26,086 nt of DNA from B4-G1 sp964393895 (lineage in GTDB: Bacteria > Chloroflexota > Anaerolineae > B4-G1): positions 1 through 26,086 of the forward strand of contig CAYMWP010000059.1 in NCBI GenBank assembly GCA_964393895.1. Direction: 5' to 3'. Below are positions 15,120 to 23,413 of this stretch, in pieces (within the stretch, counting starts at the first letter, position 1; the number at the start of each line of letters is the position of its first letter). The position numbers were made by a program, and so were the translations under genes. The notes under the pieces are model-generated. The model was not told the origin of the DNA. It did no database searches and worked only from the letters and a program-made list of their open reading frames with translations.

Positions 15120-15613
15120 AACTCGACTTCCGGCGGTGTGGGAGGCGGCGCAAAGACGGGCGTGGGCAATGGCGTCGCTTCTTCACAAGATATGGCCGGG
15201 GTAGAAGTGGCCACAGATAGCGCGTGCTCGACGGGGGCCGTGATCGGGGCGGGGACAGCCGCCAGCTCCGGCTGATTCGCCTGGGCCGTGACGGCCAAAG
15301 CCGGGAAACCGGGAACAAAGAGCATGAGACAAATCACCGACAAGACACCGGCCAGGACGGAGACACGCCCCCCCACGATCTGCCGCCGCCGGCCGGAGCG
15401 CACACCAACTTGCACCGCCCACCACTTGGGCCTGGGCACAGGGAGCGCGTCCGCTGCCTCCGCCAACACACCCTCGATCTCCCCTTGCAGCCAGCGGTAA
15501 TCGGCAGCCGCGCTGCGGCAGCGCGCGCACCAGCGCAGGTGCGCAGCGACGTTCTCGCCGCTCCCACCGCCGTCCAAGAGAGCCAGTTCTGTTTCCGATG
15601 GATGGACGCTCAT
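15116..15613 (-). CDS. Zinc-finger anti-sigma factor, single-pass membrane
   Basis: A 165-residue protein with a classical ZAS-type motif HLRWCARC: H25, C29 and C32 in HxxxCxxC spacing. A single transmembrane segment at about 84-108 (VSVLAGVLSVICLMLFVPGF) follows. The outer tail is short and proline-rich, ending TPLPTPVFAPPPTPPEVEL. It should hold the co-encoded ECF sigma factor at the membrane and release it on an extracytoplasmic signal. Start and stop both overlap neighbours as ATGA, so sigma factor, anti-sigma factor and DUF2298 protein are translationally coupled. The outer domain is too small for a recognisable sensor fold. Confidence 0.87.
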   Translation of the reverse strand: MSVHPSETELALLDGGGSGENVAAHLRWCARCRSAAADYRWLQGEIEGVLAEAADALPVPRPKWWAVQVGVRSGRRRQIVGGRVSVLAGVLSVICLMLFVPGFPALAVTAQANQPELAAVPAPITAPVEHALSVATSTPAISCEEATPLPTPVFAPPPTPPEVEL

Positions 15614-16221
15614 CTCACACCGCCTTCACAACGAATCGAGACAGGAACGGCCTCGCGGATCGTCTCATCCTCCGGCGCGGCGAGCAAGCGCCTGAGTTGA
15701 GTTTTGCCGTGAGTCGCCCGCGCGCGAGCGGCGTCGTTCGAGCAATCCAAGATGTCGGCGATCTCTGCATAGGACAGCCCTTCATAGTAACGCAAGACGA
15801 GCACATCCCGAGCACCGGAGCTCACGTGCTGCAACGCCTCCCACACCATGCGACGCGTCCCCAGTGCATCCAACATGCCCACCGGGTCGCCGCTCGGCTC
15901 CGGGTCGGCCGCCGCTTGGCCGGCAGCGGCGAGCGCCTCCAGTGAGATGCAGGCCAGCCGCTTGCGGCGGCGTTTGTTGCGACAGCGGCTCACCAGGATC
16001 ACGCGCAGCCAGGCCCAGAAGGAGCCTCGCTCGGGATCGTAGCGGCGCAGGTTGCTGAATGCATAGATGAAAGCATCTTGCACCACCTCTTCGGCGTCGC
16101 AGGTATCCCGCAGGAGCAGGTAGGCCAGGCGGAAAGCGGCGGCGTGGTGCGTTTCGTAGAGCGTGCGCTGGGCCACCTGGTCGCCTTTGATGGCGCGTGC
16201 GATGGTCTCGTTGTCGGTCAT
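15610..16221 (-). CDS. ECF-type RNA polymerase sigma factor
   Basis: A 203-residue ECF sigma factor. Region 2 covers about residues 20-88: AFRLAYLLLRDTCDAEEVVQDAFIYAF, then FWAWLRVILVSRCRNKRRRK. Region 4 covers about 130-182: VSSGARDVLVLRYYEGLSYAEIADILDCSNDAARARATHGKTQLRRLL. The ATG at 16221 lacks a strong ribosome binding site. The stop overlaps the anti-sigma start. It heads a five-gene cluster of membrane glycosylation-type proteins, so those genes are candidate targets through autoregulation. A loose ECF-like motif (GGAATT, 15 nt, CGTC on the minus strand, around 16320-16345) is too weak to call as its promoter. Confidence 0.93.
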   Translation of the reverse strand: MTDNETIARAIKGDQVAQRTLYETHHAAAFRLAYLLLRDTCDAEEVVQDAFIYAFSNLRRYDPERGSFWAWLRVILVSRCRNKRRRKRLACISLEALAAAGQAAADPEPSGDPVGMLDALGTRRMVWEALQHVSSGARDVLVLRYYEGLSYAEIADILDCSNDAARARATHGKTQLRRLLAAPEDETIREAVPVSIRCEGGVR

Positions 16222-16378
16222 CGGTCTACTCTATATACACGGGCAGGGAGGATTTCGTGAGATGCAAATCGCCTCCTACCCAACATCCATCTCTATGCTA
16301 CAATGCCACTAGATGTGACGAGATAACTGAACGCCAATTCCGTTGCTACGTTGTAAGCATTCAGGAGGATGTTTATTT

Positions 16379-16477
16379 ACCACAAAGGACACCAAGAACA
16401 TCCACAAATAGCCACATAACCTGGTAAAAACATCATAGCTGTGCTGCTTGCTTGGTGTCCTTCGTGCTCTTTGTGGT
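16379..16477. repeat. 99-bp inverted-repeat element
   Basis: The left end ACCACAAAGGACACCAAG (16379-16396) is mirrored imperfectly by CTTGGTGTCCTTCGTG and CTCTTTGTGGT (16451-16477). The interior has no coding content. It lies alone in the 360-bp gap between divergent genes. It may be a small repeat or MITE-like relic. I see no convincing target duplication. The rest of 16222-16581 shows no gene. Confidence 0.6.
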
Positions 16478-16581
16478 TGACAACACGAATGACCTGAACA
16501 CTTACGCTACGTTTATAAGGCAGCCCCAGGACAATATCTGAACAGCCTGCGAGCAGCCGGTGACGGGCGACGTCCTGGCCT

Positions 16582-16869
16582 ATGCCTAAAAAGCGCCCTC
16601 TCCTCACCCCTCGCGAAATCGTTGCCATCCTCCGGGCGCGAGGCTCTGTCCAGGAACATACACGGGGCAGTCACGCTTACCACGTAGGCACGACTCGAGG
16701 CAGACGTCGCCGCGTGACGGTAGATATGGCCTATCGTGAGTTCTCGGTTGATCGCAAAGATATGATTGACCAATCGGGCCTGACTCGCGTAGAATTTTAC
16801 GGCAGCACCAAACGCACAGCTAAACAAATCAATCTTCGCGCCCGTGAGCATCCCCTTCCTCTCAAATAG
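16582..16869 (+). CDS. HicA-like toxin-family protein, solitary
   Basis: A 95-residue basic protein similar to the HicA mRNA-interferase family, which has a double-stranded RNA-binding-like fold. TPREIVAILRARGSVQEHTRGSHAYHV (9-35) carries the family's GSH motif with the putative catalytic histidine H31. It is followed by RRRRVTVDM, where HicA usually has a strand ending in VP. The tail is longer than in minimal HicA. No HicB antitoxin gene lies on either side: downstream is only a 56-nt gap, and upstream is a repeat. No clear ribosome binding site precedes ATG 16582. It could be an orphan toxin, a decayed pair or a protein of changed function. Confidence 0.65.
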   Translation: MPKKRPLLTPREIVAILRARGSVQEHTRGSHAYHVGTTRGRRRRVTVDMAYREFSVDRKDMIDQSGLTRVEFYGSTKRTAKQINLRAREHPLPLK

Positions 16870-16925
16870 CACTGTTGCTGCCCATTCCTTTCTCAACCTG
16901 GCCGACCCTGTAATAGTCCACCGGC

Positions 16926-19900
16926 CTACTCTTCTACTTCGTATACACGGTCAGCGGAAGGGTCGTGAGATGGATACCACGCATACGCCAAGAGATCGGC
17001 AACCACCTCGTATATCTTGACCCCCTGCGCGTCATAGACCACTTGCAGCAATCCCTGGTCGGCCAGGTCGTCGAACTTGGCCAGGCCGGCCGAATCATAG
17101 TAGGCCCGTTCGTACGCGCCCACGTAGACATAGCGCACGTCGTAGCGGGCCAGGACGCTCAGAGCGCGCGAGGCAGCGGTCGTGTTGTAACAATCGTTCA
17201 CGTCGTCCTGCCGCCAGCCCACCACTGTCTCTGGCAAAACAGCATACTGCTGTACCTGGTGCCAGCGCCAGCCCAGCACCGTCGGCAGGCCGGTGTAGAT
17301 GGAGACCCGGCTGCCCCACAGATACTCCCGGTAGCCCCGGCCCTCCAATATCACGGGCGAGCCGGGGACGGTATCCTGTATCCAGTGGATGGCAGCGTAA
17401 TCGCCGGCCAGCGGGATCTCTTGGCTGTCCCGTCCGGGGGCGCCGTCGTATACGACGGCGTGCTCCATAAAAGCCGTCCCATCCAGCGTCGAGCCGACCT
17501 GTGGCGCCATGCGGTCGGTGGCGCGGGCGCGGATGCCGTAAGGGAGGAACAGCGCGCCGCCAAAGATGAGGGCCGCCATCACCGCCCACCAGAGTTGGCG
17601 CGGCTCCGGCTGCCAGCGCGAGGCGCGCTCGCGCACCCAAGCCAGGCTGACTGCCGCTGAGACCGAAAGCAGCACCCAAACTTGGAAGTAAAACTTGAAA
17701 ACAGTGTTCATACGTCCAATGTCGCCCTCGAGCACGACTATCTCGACGGCGAGAGAGAGCGCCATTGAGCCGCCGACCATCAGGTAAAAGAGTTTCGAGT
17801 CGCGAGTTTCGAGTTTTGAGTTGGAGGTTGCGAAAATCAGTGCAGCCAGGGTTCCGATCGGTACCACAGCCAGCGCCACCGGGTAACCCAGAGCAGCGAA
17901 CGCCAGAACGAGGAGCAGCAACCCCACGGCCAACAGACCACCAGAAGCCAGGTTTTTGGGAGAAATGTGGCCCCTCGCCATGCTCCGATACCCCTCGATC
18001 AACATGCGCGTGAGCAGCGGAAAGAGCAGGATAAAGTGAATCCAAAAATAAATGTCCAGCGGCGTGCGGGAACCACGCCATTTCTCGAACGAAGCGTAAC
18101 CGGTCGCATAGTGCTGGATGTAGGGCAGGTAGAAGAGCAGGGTCAGGCCGATGAGTAAGATTGAGTGAATGGCAAGTGTTTTCAAACGTGAAACGTCAAA
18201 CGTCAGACGTGATGCGCCCACCACCAGTGCGGCCAGTCCCAACAACAGGTAGGTGGGGTAATCCCAGGTGTTGGTAGGATAGAGCGCGCCGATGACCAGC
18301 CCGCCCAGAAGCAGGCTGAGCCAGCGCGGGCGCGAGGTGCGCGCCCAGTAAACGGCCAGCGCCAGCGCCAGAAGCGTGAGCGGTAAGGCGACCATGTGGG
18401 CGTGCAAGTCACCGTAGAGGAAGGTAAAGGCTGGGAATTCGGTGATTGGGCCTACCTCACCCGGATTGACGGGTATGATGCGGGTGGGATGCCAATACCA
18501 GGATTCGATCCGCAACGGCAGCTTGGCGCCGTGGACGACCACCTCCCACAACCCGCGAAACATGGTCGCTGTCTCGGAAAAGGCCGGGATCGTACTGGGG
18601 AACGGGTCGCCGCCCAGTTCGATCAACTTGGCGCGGATGAGGTGCACGACGCCCAGGTTGCCCAGCAGAATGGTGAAGGCGAGCGCCATCAACCCCGCCA
18701 GAGTACGCCCGCGCTTGCGCCCGCCAAAGAGATTGTAAGCGATGGAAAAAGCGCCCACGCCGGTCAACGCAAAGAGCAGGGGCACCGCCAAGTTGTAAGC
18801 GATAGCGGGAACTGTGCCGATCAGCTTGATCAGCATGCCGACAATGACAAAGCCAAAGTAGTAATAGTTGATGTAGGAGCCGGCGAACCAGGGGTTGTAG
18901 GGCGGGAACCAGGTGGATTTAATCACCGCGTTCAGATAAGCCAAGTCCATCGGCTTTTCGCCGCCGACGATGGGGTGCCACAGATCGGGATGCAAGAGTC
19001 GCACGCCGATCCAGGCCGCGTAGAGCAGCGCGAATAGCACCTCGATCAACAAGAGTGAGCGCCAGCGGACGAGCAGGAAGCGGCGCAATCGCTCCCGCCG
19101 GGACCACCCCACCCCGCCGCCGACCAGGGCCAACAAGAGCGCCATGCGCAGAATCGTGCCGCGCGTGTGCGGCAGGATGCGCAGGCTGGCCGCCAGCCAG
19201 GTGAGATAAGCCACCAGGAGCAAGCCCAGCATCCGCGCCAGCCCGTAGCCCCGGTCGCGCAGGCGGGGGAGCGCAGAGAATAGAAGGGGAAAGGCGAACC
19301 AGCCCAGCAGGGTGACGACAAGCCACCAAGCGCCAGCCGCCAGCGCCGGGCAGCGGTTGAGCAGGCTCTCGCGGTCAAACATCTCCGACCAGGTGCCGCC
19401 GGCCTGTTGCTCGGCCCAGGTCTGGGGGTCGAACTCTAGCATATCGGGGGCGGCGGTGGCCTCGAGAGGCGTGAGGCCGCGCAGCACCCGCTCCACGTCA
19501 ATGCCGCCCAGCACCCCGTCCACGAGTTGGCGGGAGTAAGCGTCCGTCTTGCCAAAGATGAGCACGCGGGGATGGTCATAGACGCTAAAGGCTTCGTCGG
19601 GCGGGGGGAGATGAATTTCGACGGGATCCAAACCCCAGGGGTTTCGGAAAACCCCTGGGGTTTTCGGCTTTATCAGCGGATATGGCTCCTCCTGATCGGG
19701 GAACCGGAGCGGCCCCAGCGCTGGATAAGAGCTAAAGTCGGCCAGCAGCTCAAAGCCCAGCTCCCCGGCAAAGAGGGCACGGTAGTATTCGGTCGTCAGG
19801 GGATAGCGGGCCGGGAGGCGGGCGATAGAAGCGTAGAGCCGGTTGCTGCCGATGATGATGTAATCGGCCCGGTCAAGCCAATCGAACAGTTGCGCGCGCT

Positions 19901-21437
19901 TGTTCAGGTCGTCCTCGTTGTAGTGCTGCATCTCAAAGCCGTCGTACATCCCTCCCATGGGGTCGAGACCGTCCACCCGCAGCGGCGGGCCCCAGTCCCA
20001 GTGCTCGTTGGCCAGCGTGGAGCCGGGCGGGATATTGGCAATGATCCAACGCGAGGATGCCAGGCGCGTGTGAGGTCGCAGGTAGATGGAGAAGAAAGCG
20101 CTGCCCCACAGAGCCGTACCGACAGCAACGCTGACCGTGAGGGCAAAGCCGACACGACGCCACCGACGAGAGGTCAAGCGACAGAGGCGAACCAGCAAGT
20201 ATGCAGCCAGGATAGCGAGTATGGGATACAGCGGGAGGAAGGTGCGCATAGTCTTGACCCAGCGGGTGGCGTGATAGAGAAAGGTGAGCGTCCCCCAGCC
20301 CCACAGGATCAGGTGAACGCGCTTGCCGCGCCACAGCTCGAACCCTGCCAGCGCCCAGCCGGCCCAGGCGACCAGGCCCAGAGGCAATCCCATGCCCCAG
20401 AACAGTATGTCCTTCAGAGGAAACAGGATGGGGGCGCGATCGGTCCACTGCCGGCCGGAGGGAAAGTCCACCTCGCCGCTCTGCTCGTGGGCGATTTGGC
20501 CCAACCGCTCGAGCCACTCCGGGCTGGGACGCAGGCCAAAAAAGCCCGGCCCCTCGAAGGCATAGGGCTGGGCGATGCGAAAGGCGACGAGGGCAAGGAG
20601 GCCGGCGAGGAAGAGGCGGAGGAGCAGAGGGGTGGAGAGGCGGAGAAGTGAAGGGGCAGAGGGGCGGGCGAGTCGCCACACGGCGGCCAGGACGACGAGG
20701 AGGGCAGCCGGGGCCGCGCTGACCTTGCAGGCGGCGGTCAGGCCGGTCGCCAGGCCCGCCAGCCCAAAATCAATCCAACTCCCCGATTGGCCCGCGCGGA
20801 CCGAAAAATAGGCGGTCAGCAAAGTGAAAAAGCAGGCCATGCTATCTACGGTGAAAAAGTGAGATTGCTGAATGGGGAACGCGGTCAGAGCGCCCAGCGC
20901 CGCCGCCAGCAGCCCAACGCCCTCTCCGTACAACCGCCGTCCGATCAGGTAAACGAGCACCAGGGTGCCCAGGTCGGCCAGCGCCGAGAACATCCTCCCC
21001 ACCTGTTTGCTGCGCGCGCCCGTGAACGCGCCATAGTTGCAAAGAACGGTCGAGTTCGATTCGGGCGGCCCCACGAACAGCGCCGCCGCGGCCGCGCTCA
21101 AGCTGGCGGGGGATTCGCCGCAGGCCCGGTCGAGCCACTCGGCCGTTATGCGCGTCACAAAGAGCGGGAGGGTGCCATAGCTGTAGCGCCGGTCCTGGTT
21201 GTTGCGCACGTTGAGGGGCGAGTTGTGCGTGTCAAAGTAGAGCGACAGGCTATCCGGTGTGTGGATGGCCCCCAGGGTGTTCTGCATGTGCGCCTCGTCG
21301 GGATGAATCCACAATCCCTCGTCCCAATTCAAATTAGTGAGGCGGAAGTAACCGCCCACGAACAGGGTGGCGGTGAGGATGAGTAGTGAAACGTAAGGCG
21401 TGAAACGTGAAATGTGATTCGTGTCGCGCAAGATCAT
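16926..21437 (-). CDS. GT39-like glycosyltransferase fused to DUF2298 domain
   Basis: A 1503-residue two-part membrane protein. The N-terminal GT39/ArnT-like part (about 15-440) has the acidic pair in WIHPDEAH (D47, E48) and many membrane segments. A soluble section (about 450-680) includes GSTLANEHWDWGPPL and FSVYDHPRVLIFGK. From about 690 the protein is a complete DUF2298 region with INYYYFGFVIVGM (tyrosines 858-860), GGEKPMDLAYLNAVIKS, FLYGDLHAHMVALPL, YPTNTWDYPTY and RMNTVFKFYFQVWVL. Its tail has GLPTVLGWRWHQVQQY and YVYVGAYERAYY. The stand-alone DUF2298 protein in this window matches the second half. ATG 21437 overlaps the upstream stop (ATGA). Fusion implies the two activities act together in one membrane complex. 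Confidence 0.9.
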   Translation of the reverse strand: MILRDTNHISRFTPYVSLLILTATLFVGGYFRLTNLNWDEGLWIHPDEAHMQNTLGAIHTPDSLSLYFDTHNSPLNVRNNQDRRYSYGTLPLFVTRITAEWLDRACGESPASLSAAAAALFVGPPESNSTVLCNYGAFTGARSKQVGRMFSALADLGTLVLVYLIGRRLYGEGVGLLAAALGALTAFPIQQSHFFTVDSMACFFTLLTAYFSVRAGQSGSWIDFGLAGLATGLTAACKVSAAPAALLVVLAAVWRLARPSAPSLLRLSTPLLLRLFLAGLLALVAFRIAQPYAFEGPGFFGLRPSPEWLERLGQIAHEQSGEVDFPSGRQWTDRAPILFPLKDILFWGMGLPLGLVAWAGWALAGFELWRGKRVHLILWGWGTLTFLYHATRWVKTMRTFLPLYPILAILAAYLLVRLCRLTSRRWRRVGFALTVSVAVGTALWGSAFFSIYLRPHTRLASSRWIIANIPPGSTLANEHWDWGPPLRVDGLDPMGGMYDGFEMQHYNEDDLNKRAQLFDWLDRADYIIIGSNRLYASIARLPARYPLTTEYYRALFAGELGFELLADFSSYPALGPLRFPDQEEPYPLIKPKTPGVFRNPWGLDPVEIHLPPPDEAFSVYDHPRVLIFGKTDAYSRQLVDGVLGGIDVERVLRGLTPLEATAAPDMLEFDPQTWAEQQAGGTWSEMFDRESLLNRCPALAAGAWWLVVTLLGWFAFPLLFSALPRLRDRGYGLARMLGLLLVAYLTWLAASLRILPHTRGTILRMALLLALVGGGVGWSRRERLRRFLLVRWRSLLLIEVLFALLYAAWIGVRLLHPDLWHPIVGGEKPMDLAYLNAVIKSTWFPPYNPWFAGSYINYYYFGFVIVGMLIKLIGTVPAIAYNLAVPLLFALTGVGAFSIAYNLFGGRKRGRTLAGLMALAFTILLGNLGVVHLIRAKLIELGGDPFPSTIPAFSETATMFRGLWEVVVHGAKLPLRIESWYWHPTRIIPVNPGEVGPITEFPAFTFLYGDLHAHMVALPLTLLALALAVYWARTSRPRWLSLLLGGLVIGALYPTNTWDYPTYLLLGLAALVVGASRLTFDVSRLKTLAIHSILLIGLTLLFYLPYIQHYATGYASFEKWRGSRTPLDIYFWIHFILLFPLLTRMLIEGYRSMARGHISPKNLASGGLLAVGLLLLVLAFAALGYPVALAVVPIGTLAALIFATSNSKLETRDSKLFYLMVGGSMALSLAVEIVVLEGDIGRMNTVFKFYFQVWVLLSVSAAVSLAWVRERASRWQPEPRQLWWAVMAALIFGGALFLPYGIRARATDRMAPQVGSTLDGTAFMEHAVVYDGAPGRDSQEIPLAGDYAAIHWIQDTVPGSPVILEGRGYREYLWGSRVSIYTGLPTVLGWRWHQVQQYAVLPETVVGWRQDDVNDCYNTTAASRALSVLARYDVRYVYVGAYERAYYDSAGLAKFDDLADQGLLQVVYDAQGVKIYEVVADLLAYAWYPSHDPSADRVYEVEE
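18184..18211. repeat. Four heptamers (AAACGTS/AGACGTG) inside fusion gene
   Basis: AAACGTG, AAACGTC, AAACGTC and AGACGTG lie head to tail and encode LTFDVSRLKTL between membrane segments of the DUF2298 half. Confidence 0.8.
19630..19664. repeat. Double palindrome inserted in fusion gene
   Basis: AAACCCCAGGGGTTT (19630-19644) and AAACCCCTGGGGTTT (19649-19663) are each self-palindromic and are reverse complements of one another across 4 bases. They encode KPKTPGVFRNPWG at about residues 592-603, inside the soluble linker of the fusion protein. The reading frame stays open. Confidence 0.9.
21386..21421. repeat. GTGAAAC-type tract at start of fusion gene
   Basis: Units GTGAAAC, GTAAGGC, GTGAAAC, GTGAAAT and GTGATTC encode NHISRFTPYVSLL, the residues just before the first membrane segment. 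The N-terminus of the fusion protein therefore appears to be repeat-derived. Confidence 0.75.
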
Positions 21438-23413
21438 TCTGTTTCTCTCACCTGGTAGAGTACATACAACAACCGATCGTCGGCTTTGGAGTAGACGGCC
21501 TGTTCCACGCCGCCGGGGTAGCGGGCCCGGATCGCGTCCAGTTCGCCCAGCCGGTGCGGGAGAAAGACGAACCGCGCGCCACGCGCCGGGTCAGGCTCAG
21601 GGAGAGTAGACTCCGCAACGTCCATCCCTTCGACGCCGCGCGCCATAAAGCGCAATGCGCCAAAGTCCCAGTACATGCGCGGCGGCGCGTGAAAGTATAC
21701 CACATAATCGTCATCTTGCAGCGCCAGGTAGCGCGCCAATTCGGTAGCGACCTCGGCGGTCGGGTTGCCGTAGACGCGGGTGGGGGTATAGATGGCAAAG
21801 TAGTAGTAGAGATTAAGAATGGCGATCAAGACGAGCAAAACGTGAAGCGCCAAACGTGATGTGTCAGGCGTAAAACGTGAAACGTGAAACGTGAAACGCA
21901 GAACGTGATGCGCGATGCGCGCCAGCCAGCCCAGGCCCAGGGCGACAAAGATTGAGAGGACCGGGGCGATGCCCGTCATGCGCATGCTGCTGGGCGGGTT
22001 CTCGGTCAATACCCAGCCCAGGATCAGGGCCAGCCAGAACCAGACGAGCAGCAGTCCATTGGCGGGCCAACGATATTTGACCATCGCCCACACCAGACCC
22101 AGCACGAAGAACAGGCCGCTGACAAAATCGAGCAGGGGAATGGAGGGGCGGTACCAAAAGGTGGGGTCGAGTGTGTAATTGAAGGCCGAGAGCGACTTCC
22201 AGAACTGTTCCAGGAGCAGGCTGGCGGCGCTACGGCCGGTGATCACCTGCTCCCGCTCCAGCCAGCCGGAGGCAAAGATGCTGACTTGTTGGAGGCGGGA
22301 CGTCATTCTATCGGGATACTGGAAAAAGTGCAACAGCAGCGGCGCAGCAACGATCAGGGCGGCGGCCAGCAGGAGAAACAGTGATTTTCCATAACGAGCC
22401 AGGAAGCGGTGCTCCACCACCATTCGCCAGGCGAGATAGAGCGCGATAATTGCGCCGACCAAACGCGCCCCAAAGTAGCCATACCAGCCCAGCCCCGTCA
22501 CTGCGCCGGACAGGGCAAAGTAAAGGGGCTTTTCGGAGCGCAAGCCGCGCGCGAGCAGCCACAGGGCCAGGGTGACGAACAGCCCATCGCCAATTTGGTT
22601 GGAGCCGAGGCGGCTAAAGTGGACATGAAAGTGGGAGCAGGCAAGCAGTATCGCCGCCGACCACGCCAGCCGCCGGCCCCACAGTTCTCGCGCCAGCAGG
22701 AAGGTGGTCAGCACCGTGAGCGCGCCGATCAGCGCCGAGGTAGCCCGCAGCCCGGCCACGGTCACGCCGAACAATCTCATTCCCAGCCCATACCACAGAA
22801 AGGACATGGTGGGCACGGCAAACCAACCGGTCGAGAATGGATTACCCAACGGCGGCCCCAAGAGTTCCAGCGCCGCCACCGCCTGAGTGCCCTCGTCGCC
22901 ACCCAGGTTGACGGGGATGTGTTCCAAGTTGAAGGCCCGCACCGCCAGCGCCACCAGGAGCAGCGCCGCGAGACCGATCAGTTCGTGTCTGTGAGTTCGG
23001 AAGCGTTCAAGTTTGCCGGCGCGCGAGTTTGCAGATGGGGAGCAAGGGACAAAAGAGAGCAGGAAACAGACCACGCCGAGCAGCCACAGCCAGAGTAGAT
23101 CGGCAAAATCCGCTATTTCGGGCCGCTGCCGCGCCAGATGTCCGACCAGCAACGCGAACGACGCGCCGACCAGCCCAAGCAAAGCACGCCAGGGGTGACT
23201 GCGCGCCAGGCTCAGGAGTCGCCGGGCAGATTGCCCGCGTCCCGGCCGTCCTGTCTGCCACAGGAGCAGCGCCCAGGAGAGAACGGCGACGCACCAGAAA
23301 AAAACGCCGTCCTGCACGTATTCCCGCCGGTAGGTGAAATAGAACTGGCCCAGGAGCGCAAATCCCACGCCGAGGAACAGCAGCAGGCCGGAGGTCACGC
23401 GGTCGCGTCTCAC
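21434..23413 (-). CDS. GT39-like membrane glycosyltransferase
   Basis: A 659-residue polytopic protein. The GTG at 23413 was chosen because it overlaps the upstream stop (GTGA), and the longer in-frame reading is arginine-rich and unlike a membrane N-terminus. An extra hydrophobic N-terminal module (about 1-120) precedes the GT39/PMT-like core. The core opens with ALAVRAFNLEHIPVNLGGDEG, whose acidic pair is at about D173/E174 in the first outer loop. It continues through SALIGALTVLTTFLLARELW and YGYFGARLVG. The soluble C-terminal part ends GVEQAVYSKADDRLLYVLYQ. It probably transfers a sugar from a polyprenyl-phosphate carrier outside the membrane. The acceptor is unknown. The stop overlaps the next gene as ATGA. 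Confidence 0.87.
   Translation of the reverse strand: MRRDRVTSGLLLFLGVGFALLGQFYFTYRREYVQDGVFFWCVAVLSWALLLWQTGRPGRGQSARRLLSLARSHPWRALLGLVGASFALLVGHLARQRPEIADFADLLWLWLLGVVCFLLSFVPCSPSANSRAGKLERFRTHRHELIGLAALLLVALAVRAFNLEHIPVNLGGDEGTQAVAALELLGPPLGNPFSTGWFAVPTMSFLWYGLGMRLFGVTVAGLRATSALIGALTVLTTFLLARELWGRRLAWSAAILLACSHFHVHFSRLGSNQIGDGLFVTLALWLLARGLRSEKPLYFALSGAVTGLGWYGYFGARLVGAIIALYLAWRMVVEHRFLARYGKSLFLLLAAALIVAAPLLLHFFQYPDRMTSRLQQVSIFASGWLEREQVITGRSAASLLLEQFWKSLSAFNYTLDPTFWYRPSIPLLDFVSGLFFVLGLVWAMVKYRWPANGLLLVWFWLALILGWVLTENPPSSMRMTGIAPVLSIFVALGLGWLARIAHHVLRFTFHVSRFTPDTSRLALHVLLVLIAILNLYYYFAIYTPTRVYGNPTAEVATELARYLALQDDDYVVYFHAPPRMYWDFGALRFMARGVEGMDVAESTLPEPDPARGARFVFLPHRLGELDAIRARYPGGVEQAVYSKADDRLLYVLYQVRETE
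21838..21915. repeat. GTGAAAC heptamer tract inside GT39 gene
   Basis: Three exact tandem GTGAAAC copies (21877-21897) lie within a longer degenerate tract of CGTGAAG, AACGTGATG and similar units. It encodes LRFTFHVSRFTPDTSRLAL near the boundary of a membrane segment. Confidence 0.82.

Noticed and set aside
16320..16345. ECF-type autoregulatory promoter (GGAATT, 15 nt, CGTC) upstream of the second sigma factor
   Set aside because: Single weak match with non-standard spacing; no second instance elsewhere in the window to support it.
19527..20651. 374-residue plus-strand frame antisense to the fusion gene
   Set aside because: Same compositional artefact; the minus strand carries the conserved GT39 sequence.
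21414..21920. GTGAAAC tracts as a CRISPR array
   Set aside because: Units are 7 bp, tandem without unique spacers, and lie within coding sequence.
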